Shown piece by piece: positions 18,755 through 26,651 of a stretch of DNA of 64,000 nucleotides. The DNA is from Bradyrhizobium sp. CCBAU 051011 (GTDB taxonomy: Bacteria; Pseudomonadota; Alphaproteobacteria; Rhizobiales; Xanthobacteraceae), in assembly GCF_009930815.1 (NCBI RefSeq), contig NZ_CP022222.1, forward strand, positions 8,536,501 to 8,600,500. The letters are read 5' to 3'. The position numbers and the translations under genes were made by a program. How positions within the stretch are numbered: position 1 is the first letter of the stretch; the number at the start of each line of letters is the position of its first letter. Under the pieces are notes generated by a model. It saw nothing but the letters and a program-made list of their open reading frames with translations, made no database searches and had not been told where the DNA came from.

Positions 18755-19578
18755 GGCGCTTCTTTCAGGCCGCGCTTTGGGTGCCCCTGATATTTGTAGG
18801 CGAACTGCTTGGGCATTGGCCCTTTATTACGGTCCTTGCGTCCGGTCTGCTCCCATGCATGCGCCAGGATGCCAACCGCGCGTGACAAGCAGAAGATGCC
18901 GCGGGCTAGGGGTGGAGCAAAGCCCAGCTCCGCGTAGATGACTGCAGTGGCTCCATCGACGTTCATCGGGATGAGCTTGCCTTTGCGCTCGCGCATGACG
19001 CGCTCGATCGCGCGCGCAGCGCTGGCGTAGCGACCGCTGACGGCAGCATCACTGACCGCAGCATCGACTAGTGCGAGCAGCGGGTCAGCGCGCGGGTCGA
19101 CGGGATGAAACCGGTGACCGAAGCCGGGCAGATATTTGCTGCGCGTGGCGGTGAAATGATCGATTGCCTCAGCGGCAGCCTCATCCATATTCTTGGTCTC
19201 GCTGCGTCGCAGGACCTCGTCGTAGAGCTCGATCGCCTGCTCCCCCGCTCCGCCATGCAGGTCGCCGAGCGTGTTGATCGCGGAAGCCATCGCGCCATTG
19301 AGCGGAAGCCCACAACTGACAGCCATCTGCGCGATGGCGATAGAAGGTGCATGCGGGCCATGATCCACTGATGCGACCAGTGCAGCCTGCAACAGCCGCT
19401 CCTGCGCCGGTGTGGGTAGCTCGCCGCGCAGCATCAACCAGATCATTGCCGGGAAGGAAATATGATCAATCAATTCCTCGATGGTGTATCCGCGGTAGGC
19501 GATCCGCCCGGGCGCAATGTCGCATATGGAGGTCCGCCACCAATGGGCGGCCTGCTCTCGCAGCTGCGCTTCGCTCAT
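18751..19578 (-). CDS. Citryl-CoA-lyase-like citrate synthase relative
   Basis: About 275 residues from the ATG at 19578 (MSEAQLREQAAHWWRTSI); the longer frame lacks similarity. It has the citrate synthase fold core: GYTIEELIDH near 35, then LHGGAGEQAI near 134 and GFGHRFHPVDPRADPL near 175, which hold the catalytic His residues. It is much shorter than true citrate synthase (about 430), as in proteins annotated citryl-CoA lyase. The neighbouring CoA-transferase suggests it cleaves or forms a citryl-CoA-like thioester in organic-acid breakdown; substrate unknown. It lies 64 bases after the CoA-transferase, same strand. Confidence 0.78.
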   Translation of the reverse strand: MSEAQLREQAAHWWRTSICDIAPGRIAYRGYTIEELIDHISFPAMIWLMLRGELPTPAQERLLQAALVASVDHGPHAPSIAIAQMAVSCGLPLNGAMASAINTLGDLHGGAGEQAIELYDEVLRRSETKNMDEAAAEAIDHFTATRSKYLPGFGHRFHPVDPRADPLLALVDAAVSDAAVSGRYASAARAIERVMRERKGKLIPMNVDGATAVIYAELGFAPPLARGIFCLSRAVGILAHAWEQTGRKDRNKGPMPKQFAYKYQGHPKRGLKEAP

Positions 19579-19642
19579 TCTGTTCTCCGATCTCGTCAGC
19601 CTATGTCCGGCCGAAGCTTGCTTGCGCGCAACGCCCTGCCCG

Positions 19643-20899
19643 TCACGCTGCTCCACCCATCGCCGGGCGGCCCCGCGGAGCTCCTCCTTGACGTCGCGTT
19701 CCGGCGGCACCGCTTGCGATAAGGTGCTCAATTTCCGGATGGGTATAACCGAGCCGAGCCAGCCATCGCTCTGTGTCCGCACCGAGCGACGGAGGGAGTG
19801 CGGGGACAGGAAACGCCTCATCCAGCCGAAAACCAGGGCGCGTAATGCGTAATGGTAGTTCGCCAGCCCTGCCGAGCGGCAGCGCCTCGATAAAGCCGCG
19901 CTCCAGCAACTGCGGCTCGCGCAAAACTTGCGGAACGGTCAGCACACAGCCGGCGGGGACGCCGGCGGCATTCAACAGTACCTCCCACTCCTCCGCAGGC
20001 CTGCAGCTCAAGGCCGCATTCAACTCATCGCTAAGCGCCCCGCGGTTCAGTTTACGTGCTTCGCGCTTAGCGAAGCGCGGATCTGTCTTCAGATCCGGCC
20101 GGCCGATCAGATCGCAAAGGATCCGGTAGTGTTTCTGCTCATTGGCGGCTATATTCAGCGGGCCGGTTGCGGTACGGAACGTGCCGGAGGGTGCGGCCGT
20201 GAAATTCTCGTTCCCCATCGGCCGCGGCTCGACTCCGCCGTTCAGGTGATTGGAAACCACCCATCCCATAGCTGCGATTGTCGCCTCGAGCAGCGACACG
20301 TCGATGAACCGGCCCCTGCCCATTTGCTGCTGCTCGACGAGTGCCGCGGAGATGGCAAAGGCGGCCGTTAGCCCGGCGATGGTGTCAGAGATCGGGAAGC
20401 CGGTCCGCAGCGGAGCCGTGGCTGCATCACCGGTAATACTCATCGCGCCGGAAAGGCCCTGGACGATCTGGTCGTAGGCCGGGCGGGCGGACCAAGGACC
20501 GTTTTGCCCAAAGCCTGAGATCGCACAATATATGAGCCGTGGGTTGCGCTTGCGCAACGCGTCAAAACCTAGACCAAGTCGCTCCATGACCTTGGGCCGG
20601 AAGTTTTCGAGAAGGACGTCGGCCTTGGACACCAGCCTGAAAAACACTTCTCTTCCCGCTTCTGACTTCAGATCGAGCGCCACCGACTGCTTACCGGCGT
20701 TCACGGCGACGAAGGAGAGGCCCTGAAGGCGCTCTGCCCTTTGCGGATCGGCGCCAAGGCGCCGCGCGAGATCGCCTCCACGGGAGTTTTCGATCTTGAT
20801 GACCTCCGAGCCGAGGCGCGCGAGATGGTAGCCGCAGAACGGGCCTGCCAATACGTTCGACAGGTCGAGGACACGGATACCGGTGAGCGGCAGGGACAT
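19643..20899 (-). CDS. Class III (CaiB/BaiF) CoA-transferase
   Basis: 418 residues, normal for the family. Such enzymes move CoA between organic acids through an aspartyl-CoA-type intermediate. Visible are the N-terminal MSLPLTGIRVLDLSNVLAGPF, the conserved ENFRPKVMERLGLG near 98, the GQNGPWSARPAYD segment near 130 (with the likely active-site Asp in its last position) and GRGRFIDVSLLEA near 194. The ATG at 20899 fits the family start. First complete gene of a run with the citryl-CoA-lyase-like and SMP-30-like genes. The acid it activates is unknown; citramalyl-, itaconyl- or citryl-type chemistry is possible. Confidence 0.85.
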   Translation of the reverse strand: MSLPLTGIRVLDLSNVLAGPFCGYHLARLGSEVIKIENSRGGDLARRLGADPQRAERLQGLSFVAVNAGKQSVALDLKSEAGREVFFRLVSKADVLLENFRPKVMERLGLGFDALRKRNPRLIYCAISGFGQNGPWSARPAYDQIVQGLSGAMSITGDAATAPLRTGFPISDTIAGLTAAFAISAALVEQQQMGRGRFIDVSLLEATIAAMGWVVSNHLNGGVEPRPMGNENFTAAPSGTFRTATGPLNIAANEQKHYRILCDLIGRPDLKTDPRFAKREARKLNRGALSDELNAALSCRPAEEWEVLLNAAGVPAGCVLTVPQVLREPQLLERGFIEALPLGRAGELPLRITRPGFRLDEAFPVPALPPSLGADTERWLARLGYTHPEIEHLIASGAAGTRRQGGAPRGRPAMGGAA

Positions 20900-20941
20900 C
20901 TGACGAAGCCTTCTTTGCGGTATCTTCGGCCGCTGCGGTTG

Positions 20942-21999
20942 CTACTGCAGTTGCTGGGTCGCACGCTCGGCGAAGCGATTGGTGAAGTTTTTGGCTGAAG
21001 TCGATAGGATCGTCTCGACCAGCGTTATTCCAACATCGCCCCGGAAATCCGGCGTCGACGTCCACTCCCTCATCCTGCCGACGACAAGGGTCGACGGCCC
21101 CGGAAACAAGAACGCGTCGATGATGCCTGATCGCCCCCCGAGCTCCGAGATCGGGACAAGAGCGACAAATATGGCGCCTTGCGCGACAACGAGTTTAGTT
21201 CGGCCGGCATAGCTCTTCTCCACTTTAGCGCCAGGTAGCGAGCAAATTTCGAGATAGAGCGCGACGAACTCGTCCGTGGTCTGCAGCGCGGAGACGTCCC
21301 GGCGATCAGGCAGCGCCTTCCTGAGCTCGCCGACCATCCCGCTTGCAGGCCCCGCGGACATCACGCCGACTTGGTCAGCGAGCGTGATCGCCTCATCGAG
21401 ATCATGGGTGATGAAGATCAACGAGCGGCGCCCGGCCTGCCGGAGCAGGATGCGGTGCATCAGCCGGCGCGTGTGAACGTCGAGGGCCGAGAAGCGCTCG
21501 TCCAGAAGAAATACTCTCGGCTCCGTGATGAGCGTCTGCATCGCCGCGCGCTTGCGTTGCCCGCCTGATAGCTGATGCGGATAACGCTGCTCAAACCCCG
21601 TCACGCCGAACCGAGCCTCGGCGCGCGCCTCCTTGACTGACTTGCCCTGAAGGACGAGCCGGAGCCCAATGTTGTCCTGCGCGATCTTCCACGGCATTGG
21701 GCCCGCCTGTTGGAGCATGTAGCCGGACTGATCATTCAGTCTCGTGAGCGGCTTGCGGAAGATCTGAACGTCTCCGAGGCGTGTTTGAAGAGGCCTGTGA
21801 CAGTGTTCAGGATGGTGGACTTGCCGCAATGGGTTGGACCCACCACCGCAACGAACTCCGCGTCGCCTACCTGGACGTTCATGCTTTTGACTGCGATGAA
21901 TGCGCCGAAGCGGATCATTACCTCGCGCAAGTCAACGGCCAGCGTTGGTGGCGTTCCATTGTCTCGCATTTCAGAACTCGTTCTGTTATGTGCACTCAT
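20942..21999 (-). pseudogene. Broken ABC transporter: ATPase with frameshift, fused to a truncated permease
   Basis: The first frame (from the ATG at 21999) holds the N-terminus and Walker A (GPTHCGKST) of a nitrate/sulfonate/taurine-type ATPase. It goes out of frame near 21,785. The rest follows in another frame, with the Q-loop segment MLQQAGPMPWKI, signature LSGGQRKRAA, Walker B VFLLDERFSALD and the switch HDLDEA. This frame then runs without a stop into residues typical of the start of the matching permease (ELGGRSGIIDAFLFPGPSTLVV ... GDVGITLVETIL) and ends. The permease body and binding protein are missing. Non-functional; once an importer served by the neighbouring catabolic genes. Confidence 0.8.
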
Positions 22000-22107
22000 A
22001 GTCCTGCGTGTGAAAAAGGTCAATCTGTTCTGGCAAACAGAACTATCTTCCTCCAAATTTGATAGCCTCTAGCACCTCAATTTTACGGTGGTTCTACTGT
22101 TCAGAAC
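21972..22107. promoter_or_regulatory. Repeated GTTCTG/CAGAAC palindromes between the ABC remnant and the IclR gene
   Basis: Three inverted repeats of the same half-site: CAGAAC-N2-GTTCTG at 21,972-21,985, GTTCTG-N5-CAGAAC at 22,027-22,043 and GTTCTA-N5-CAGAAC at 22,091-22,107. The last lies just before the regulator's ribosome-binding site. They are the probable operators of the IclR regulator, serving both divergent promoters. Confidence 0.65.
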
Positions 22108-22118
22108 TTGGAGTAAGG

Positions 22119-22808
22119 ATGAGCAAGATAGGAGTTGACGCCGTCAGGAGAGCGCTCGCGATTCTGAAAAGTTTCGACCCGGAGCAGTCTGCGATGACGC
22201 TGACGCAGATTGCCGAGATGACAGACCTCTACAAGAGCACAGTGCTCCGATTGGCCTCTTCCTTGGAAGCTGATGGCTTTCTCGTCCGCGGCGCGGACCG
22301 GTTGTTTCGACCAGGACCGGAATTGTGGCGTCTTGGGGCGCTCTATCAGCGCGGTCTGGATCTTGGCGAAGTCATCCGGCCATCCCTTCGGCGTCTGGTT
22401 GAGGCAACGGGAGAAACTGCATCGTTTTATGTTGCAGATGGCGACGAACGCATCTGTCTTTACCGCGTCAATTCTCCACGTTCAGTTCGACATCATCTCG
22501 AAGAAGGCCAGCGATTGCCAATTGATTGCGGCGCCGCCGGTCGAATTCTCACTGCATTCCGCGAGCCAACGAACGTAGAAGGGAAGAAGATCCGCGATAG
22601 AGGCTTTTATGTTTCGATCGGAGAGCGGGATCCGGAGGCCGCCGCGGCGGCCGTGCCGTTGATGGACGTACACGGCAACCTGAGGGGTGCCCTTTCGCTA
22701 TCAGCGATCAAGACGCGCTTCGATGCCAAAGCCCGCAAGGCGGCAATCGAGGCTCTCAAATCGGAAGCCAAGGCCTTAGCGGGGTTACTGCCCGCAAGCG
22801 AATACTGA
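22119..22808 (+). CDS. IclR-family transcriptional regulator
   Basis: About 229 residues from the ATG at 22119, which has a good ribosome-binding site (GGAGTAAGG). The N-terminal winged helix covers about residues 1-65 (VDAVRRALAILKSFDP ... DLYKSTVLRLASSLEADGFL) and the C-terminal effector domain about 75-225 (ETASFYVADGDERICLYRV). These proteins sense small organic acids and control nearby catabolic operons. It is divergent from the ABC remnant, CoA-transferase and lyase genes, which it probably controlled. The effector domain looks slightly short but continuous. Confidence 0.88.
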   Translation: MSKIGVDAVRRALAILKSFDPEQSAMTLTQIAEMTDLYKSTVLRLASSLEADGFLVRGADRLFRPGPELWRLGALYQRGLDLGEVIRPSLRRLVEATGETASFYVADGDERICLYRVNSPRSVRHHLEEGQRLPIDCGAAGRILTAFREPTNVEGKKIRDRGFYVSIGERDPEAAAAAVPLMDVHGNLRGALSLSAIKTRFDAKARKAAIEALKSEAKALAGLLPASEY

Positions 22809-22983
22809 TCTTTGAGGGCATCTGCTTTGCGCCATTTTGTAAAGAAGCAGACGCGGCTTCGGCAAAGGCTGGCAATGTCTTATGGCGCAGCATGAGGCAA
22901 TCAGGCATTTCCCGACTGTTCAGAGGCGGAGCAGCCACATTGAACGATCGACAACAGAGATGATGGAGGCGAATGGCATTCAC

Positions 22984-23229
22984 ATGCGATTCGATGCGCC
23001 CGCCACGCTTCGCAAATGGCCCTCCATAAACAACAAACGACGTGCAGACAGAAGCTCCTATCAGCTGGCGGAAGGCACGCTGGACGACTGCATACGAGAG
23101 TTTATGACGAAGCCTGAGGTCACACGTCATCTTTACGAGATCCACACAGCGCCACAGCCTCCGCTCGTAACGGAAATCTTGTTAGCCGATCACATCACGG
23201 AACTCGCCAGATTCCGAAGCTTTCTCTGA
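22984..23229 (+). CDS. Small hypothetical protein, C-terminus resembles a rhizobial family
   Basis: The frame is open from 22,882; I place the start at the internal ATG at 22984 (MRFDAP), giving about 81 residues. The end (GTLDDCIREFMTKPEVTRHLYEI ... ADHITELARFRSFL) resembles the last part of small hypothetical proteins I recall from Bradyrhizobium. There is no signal peptide or membrane segment; helical and acidic-basic mixed. Function unknown, start uncertain. Confidence 0.45.
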   Translation: MRFDAPATLRKWPSINNKRRADRSSYQLAEGTLDDCIREFMTKPEVTRHLYEIHTAPQPPLVTEILLADHITELARFRSFL

Positions 23230-23855
23230 TCGGGATGTTCCTGTCGGCACGTCTGGACCAGGCGAAGGTCAGCCTCAAATCGGTGAGTCTCAGATCAGGG
23301 ACAACAATTCCGCTTCGCCCTCGAAAGCAGAGCTGTACGTCAGTGCCGCCTTCGTCCTTGAGACCGGCTAGCCGGAGCACTGGCTCTTATTCAAAGCACA
23401 TGCAGCTGCCCGCTGCGCGTCTTGTGCCGACGTCCCAGCCACGAACTGTCCCGTCCGCGCGGTGGGCCCTCTGAGTGCCGTCTTCCCATCGCCATGATGG
23501 TGGTGCCCATCGCGAGGAGCTGAGGGTGATGATGACGCCGTAGAGGCCTTGCCATGCCTGCTGAGTCCGCCCGATTGATCAACCGAATCGAACGCTCGGC
23601 GACCTCCAGTGCCGTCAGCTTAGTCAGCGGCTTGAGCCAAATCGCGCTGGTCGTTCGCAACTGGAGTGAGATCGCGCGATCTGCCAAAGGGCGACGTTGC
23701 GCCTGGGATCTTCGTCATCAAATCAGCGTTGTTGCGCCAAAGGGCGATGCGCAAACCACCGACGTTCGGCCAACCAAAACGTCACGCCACGCGCAAGTTC
23801 TACAAAGCGGCGATCGACAGTAAGCTCGCTCGGTAATAGCAGGCAGTTCCTGACA
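23230..23855. other. Gene-poor stretch, no gene recognised
   Basis: About 620 bases. Overlapping frames on both strands have no domain and no clear ribosome-binding site. Confidence 0.45.
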
Positions 23856-23975
23856 ATGATGTCGCCACAAATCATAAAGGCGATAAAGCAGGCCGCTTTG
23901 GAGGACGACCGCGCCGCGTGGGATGTAATGGAGGAAGCCGTGACACAACAGCTGGAGCGACGAAACTACAAATGA
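23856..23975 (+). CDS. Very small conserved-looking protein (39 aa)
   Basis: MMSPQIIKAIKQAALEDDRA begins this 39-residue protein, which continues as a single amphipathic helix pattern (AWDVMEEAVTQQLERR). A degenerate relative, with IKQAANYEHRAAWDIMEQAA, occurs at 40,021-40,230 on the other side of the defence genes. That repeated occurrence, rather than length, supports it as a real family. No strong ribosome-binding site is seen. Function unknown. Confidence 0.45.
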   Translation: MMSPQIIKAIKQAALEDDRAAWDVMEEAVTQQLERRNYK

Positions 23976-24777
23976 GGGGCGCTTGCGAGCGACCGCAAAT
24001 GTCTCTCCCACGCTTGAATAGTTAGAGCCCGTCTTTCATAGCGGTTTCATTCCAGTTTCGAGTCCTGCCTGGATCGCCCTTGCGGTTTAGGTTGTTGGTC
24101 CACGTCAAGAACGACTCGCTCGGGCTATAATAGCGATTTGATTCAGGGCTTTAAGAACGAGACGATTTCGTAAATTCGATGCCTATCAGGGGAAATCGGC
24201 GGCCGGGCCCGGAGCCAAACATTAACGCCGCTAAGATTTCGCCGTAAGGAAGATAATAGGTTTCGCGGTGATCGCAAGCGATCGATGACCGCAGGCTGTC
24301 AACAATTGTCAGCACCACGATCGGCGCTGCTGCTGGTGCTGACGATGATGATGCCGGTGGCGATGATCGTCTCATGCTCGCTCTGTGTCGATCAACACGC
24401 CGATGAGCAGCGGCATCATGCTGATCATCGGCGTAGCGTCGGCCGATGATCGGCGCTTCTTATGCTACTTTGAGCCTTGTGCTGCCGGAGCCCCGCGCCT
24501 TACGACGACAGATCTGAAGGGAAGCTGCAGGGTCGACTAGACGCTCTACTGCCCACTTTCGCTCCCGACCGGACGACATTCCGATCCAATTGATGGATCA
24601 GGCGCTACTGATCGCCGGCGGCGCCACCGATGATGATGATCGTCTGGTGCCGGCCACCATGATCGTAATGCCAGCATCTCGATCGTGCCGGTGATGATCG
24701 TCAGCCTGCCATCTTACGGGCTATTAACCACCAACCGCAGGGAAGATCGACTGCCTGGTCCTCGAATGTAACGCGGA
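23976..24777. other. Gene-poor stretch rich in GATGAT/GATCG repeats
   Basis: About 800 bases before the Fic gene. Between about 24,300 and 24,720 short motifs such as GATGATGATG, TGATGATCG and GCCGATGATCGGC recur irregularly. One frame reads LVLTMMMPVAMIVS, like a membrane helix, but breaks off. Probably a decayed gene; identity not recognisable. Confidence 0.4.
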
Positions 24778-26019
24778 TCACGGCCCTTTTGGGCCGGCCG
24801 AAACTGCGTCCGGATCAATCTCGTCCGGATCGACCTCGGCAAAGATAGGCTCTTCGCCGAACGGGCGGTTGATGATCGCGAGAGCTTCGGGAGCGCCGTA
24901 GATTCGATTGCGCGCGTATCCGGTCCTCTCTTGCAGAATGCCGGCTTCTTGCAATTGCGCGATGCCCTGATTTATCTGTGCAGGCGAGATATCGAGCAGT
25001 TGGCCGAGCCGCTTCGCAGTCACGACCGGATAGTTATGAAGCTCATCCAAGGCTCGCATGGCTGCAGATCCCTTTCGGAATTTTCGGCGCTGCCTCCAGC
25101 GCTCGGACAATTCCGAAAGTGCCGTCCGGGTTCGGATGAGTTCTTCGACGGTACCGGTCACGGCGTCGGCCATGAAGGTGATGATGGGCTCCCAGTCGAG
25201 CCGTTGTTGAGCATCCTTAAGCGAAGCGTAGTACGCACTCTTTTTGCTTTCGATGTAAGGCGAAAGGTACAGAGGCACATGCTTCTCCGCCGCCATCATG
25301 AGTGGAAGTAGAAGGCGACCGACACGTCCGTTGCCGTCGCGAAAGGGGTGCACTGCCTCGAAATGGGTGTGCGCGATCGCCATGCGCGTGATGAATCCTT
25401 GCGTCATCTGCTGCATCCCCTCGTTCCGTAGGTAATCGACCGTTTGGGCGAGGCAGGCGGGGACGTCGGCAGGAGGGGGAGGATTCAAACTAGAATATGC
25501 GATGTCTTTGTTTCCGCCGATCCACACAACGCGCGTGCGGAGGTCGCCGGGAACGTCCTGGTAGTCGGGGTCATCCTTCATCACGGCGTGATGGAGATCC
25601 TTGATCAGGTCCATCGTGAAGACGCTGTAGCCGTCCTTGGCGGCTCTCGGGATGAATCCGTCCAAGGCAACGGCGTAGTTGCGGACTTGGCGCGCTTCGT
25701 CCCGGGCGCCGTCGTCACCCGACTCTTCGACGGAAAGCAGTTCGTCAAGAGTACTCTGGGTGCCCTCAATCGACGAGGAACTGACTGCCTCGCGTCTGGT
25801 AAGGACCCGACTGACGATGTAGGGGTCCTTCATCTGGGCCGCGATGGCATCGACCTTGCCGAAGGCCGCTTGAGCGGCGTCCAAGGCCTTCGTCGCTCCT
25901 CCAACGAAGACGCCGTCCTCCGGGGGGGCAGGCGGGACGATCCCGTAATGGGAGTCGTAGGGCGGCGGTAGCCTTTTAAGGCTCTCGCGGATCGTGTGGC
26001 TGAGATCGCTGCGCTTCAT
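24778..26019 (-). CDS. Fic-domain protein (predicted AMP-transferase)
   Basis: 413 residues from the ATG at 26019. The Fic core motif HPFRDGNGRVGR is intact near residue 220, so AMP (or other nucleotide) transfer to a protein hydroxyl is expected. An N-terminal SSSIEGTQ (near residue 85) matches the S-x-x-x-E-G/N autoinhibitory helix, making it a self-inhibited class II Fic enzyme. The C-terminal third is a winged-helix domain (AKRLGQLLDISPAQINQGIAQLQEAGIL), so it may bind DNA and repress itself. A 13-bp inverted repeat sits directly before the start codon. It lies downstream of the Shango genes but about 630 bases apart, so it is a separate unit. Confidence 0.88.
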   Translation of the reverse strand: MKRSDLSHTIRESLKRLPPPYDSHYGIVPPAPPEDGVFVGGATKALDAAQAAFGKVDAIAAQMKDPYIVSRVLTRREAVSSSSIEGTQSTLDELLSVEESGDDGARDEARQVRNYAVALDGFIPRAAKDGYSVFTMDLIKDLHHAVMKDDPDYQDVPGDLRTRVVWIGGNKDIAYSSLNPPPPADVPACLAQTVDYLRNEGMQQMTQGFITRMAIAHTHFEAVHPFRDGNGRVGRLLLPLMMAAEKHVPLYLSPYIESKKSAYYASLKDAQQRLDWEPIITFMADAVTGTVEELIRTRTALSELSERWRQRRKFRKGSAAMRALDELHNYPVVTAKRLGQLLDISPAQINQGIAQLQEAGILQERTGYARNRIYGAPEALAIINRPFGEEPIFAEVDPDEIDPDAVSAGPKGP

Positions 26020-26020
26020 G

Positions 26021-26067
26021 GGAACCCAAAATAGAAGTCGTATTTTCCTATGTATATTTTGGGTTCC
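26021..26067 (-). promoter_or_regulatory. Perfect 13-bp inverted repeat immediately upstream of the fic start codon
   Basis: Arms GGAACCCAAAATA (26,021-26,033) and TATTTTGGGTTCC (26,055-26,067) separated by 21 bases; the near arm ends one base from the ATG. It could be the operator of the Fic protein's own winged helix, or an RNA hairpin (stem covering the ribosome-binding region) that blocks translation. Confidence 0.7.
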
Positions 26068-26651
26068 TACAAAAAGCCACAACAGGCTGCGATCGCGAGG
26101 GCGCTTATTTTGGCTTTCGAAAGTTTCAGCCGGGTTATGTTCCCTATATGTTCCATTAACGAAGGCTATTGCAAGCGGCAACATGCCTGCCGTCCCCCTC
26201 AGTGCTCCAGGATCCACCCATCGCTGGGGTGCAGCACCCCTTCGCACCTCGGCCGTCCTGAAGGCCACCTGCAAGCTGGCCATGGTCATGACGTGCACGC
26301 CAGGTTCGTTGCGACGCGCGGCATGTACCCGTACGATGACCGGCGAGAGACGTATGAACGACCACCCTTCTGCGCACTTGCATCTGCCGACGAAAAGCCC
26401 CGCCTTTGGTGCACCTCGAGTTGACAGTATTTTGGCGCAGCCTGAGTCCTTGAAAGGCGCGGAATGCTCTCACCGGTTGAACTCTTCGGCAACTTCGCCC
26501 GATCAAGAAGGCGCCGGCTCGACGCCGTGATCGGTAACAACATGCCGCTCGAAATCCGAAAAACCAGTCCTACCATTTTACCGCGGCCTCCGGGGGGATT
26601 CGATCTTCTTTGCCGGAGCTACACACGCGTCTAGTGAGGATCGGCGGATGG
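26068..26651. other. Gene-poor stretch between fic and the helicase gene
   Basis: About 580 bases. Frames over 26,156-26,576 on both strands overlap and have no recognisable domain. It presumably holds the fic promoter at its left end and the end of the Shango transcript at its right. Confidence 0.45.
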
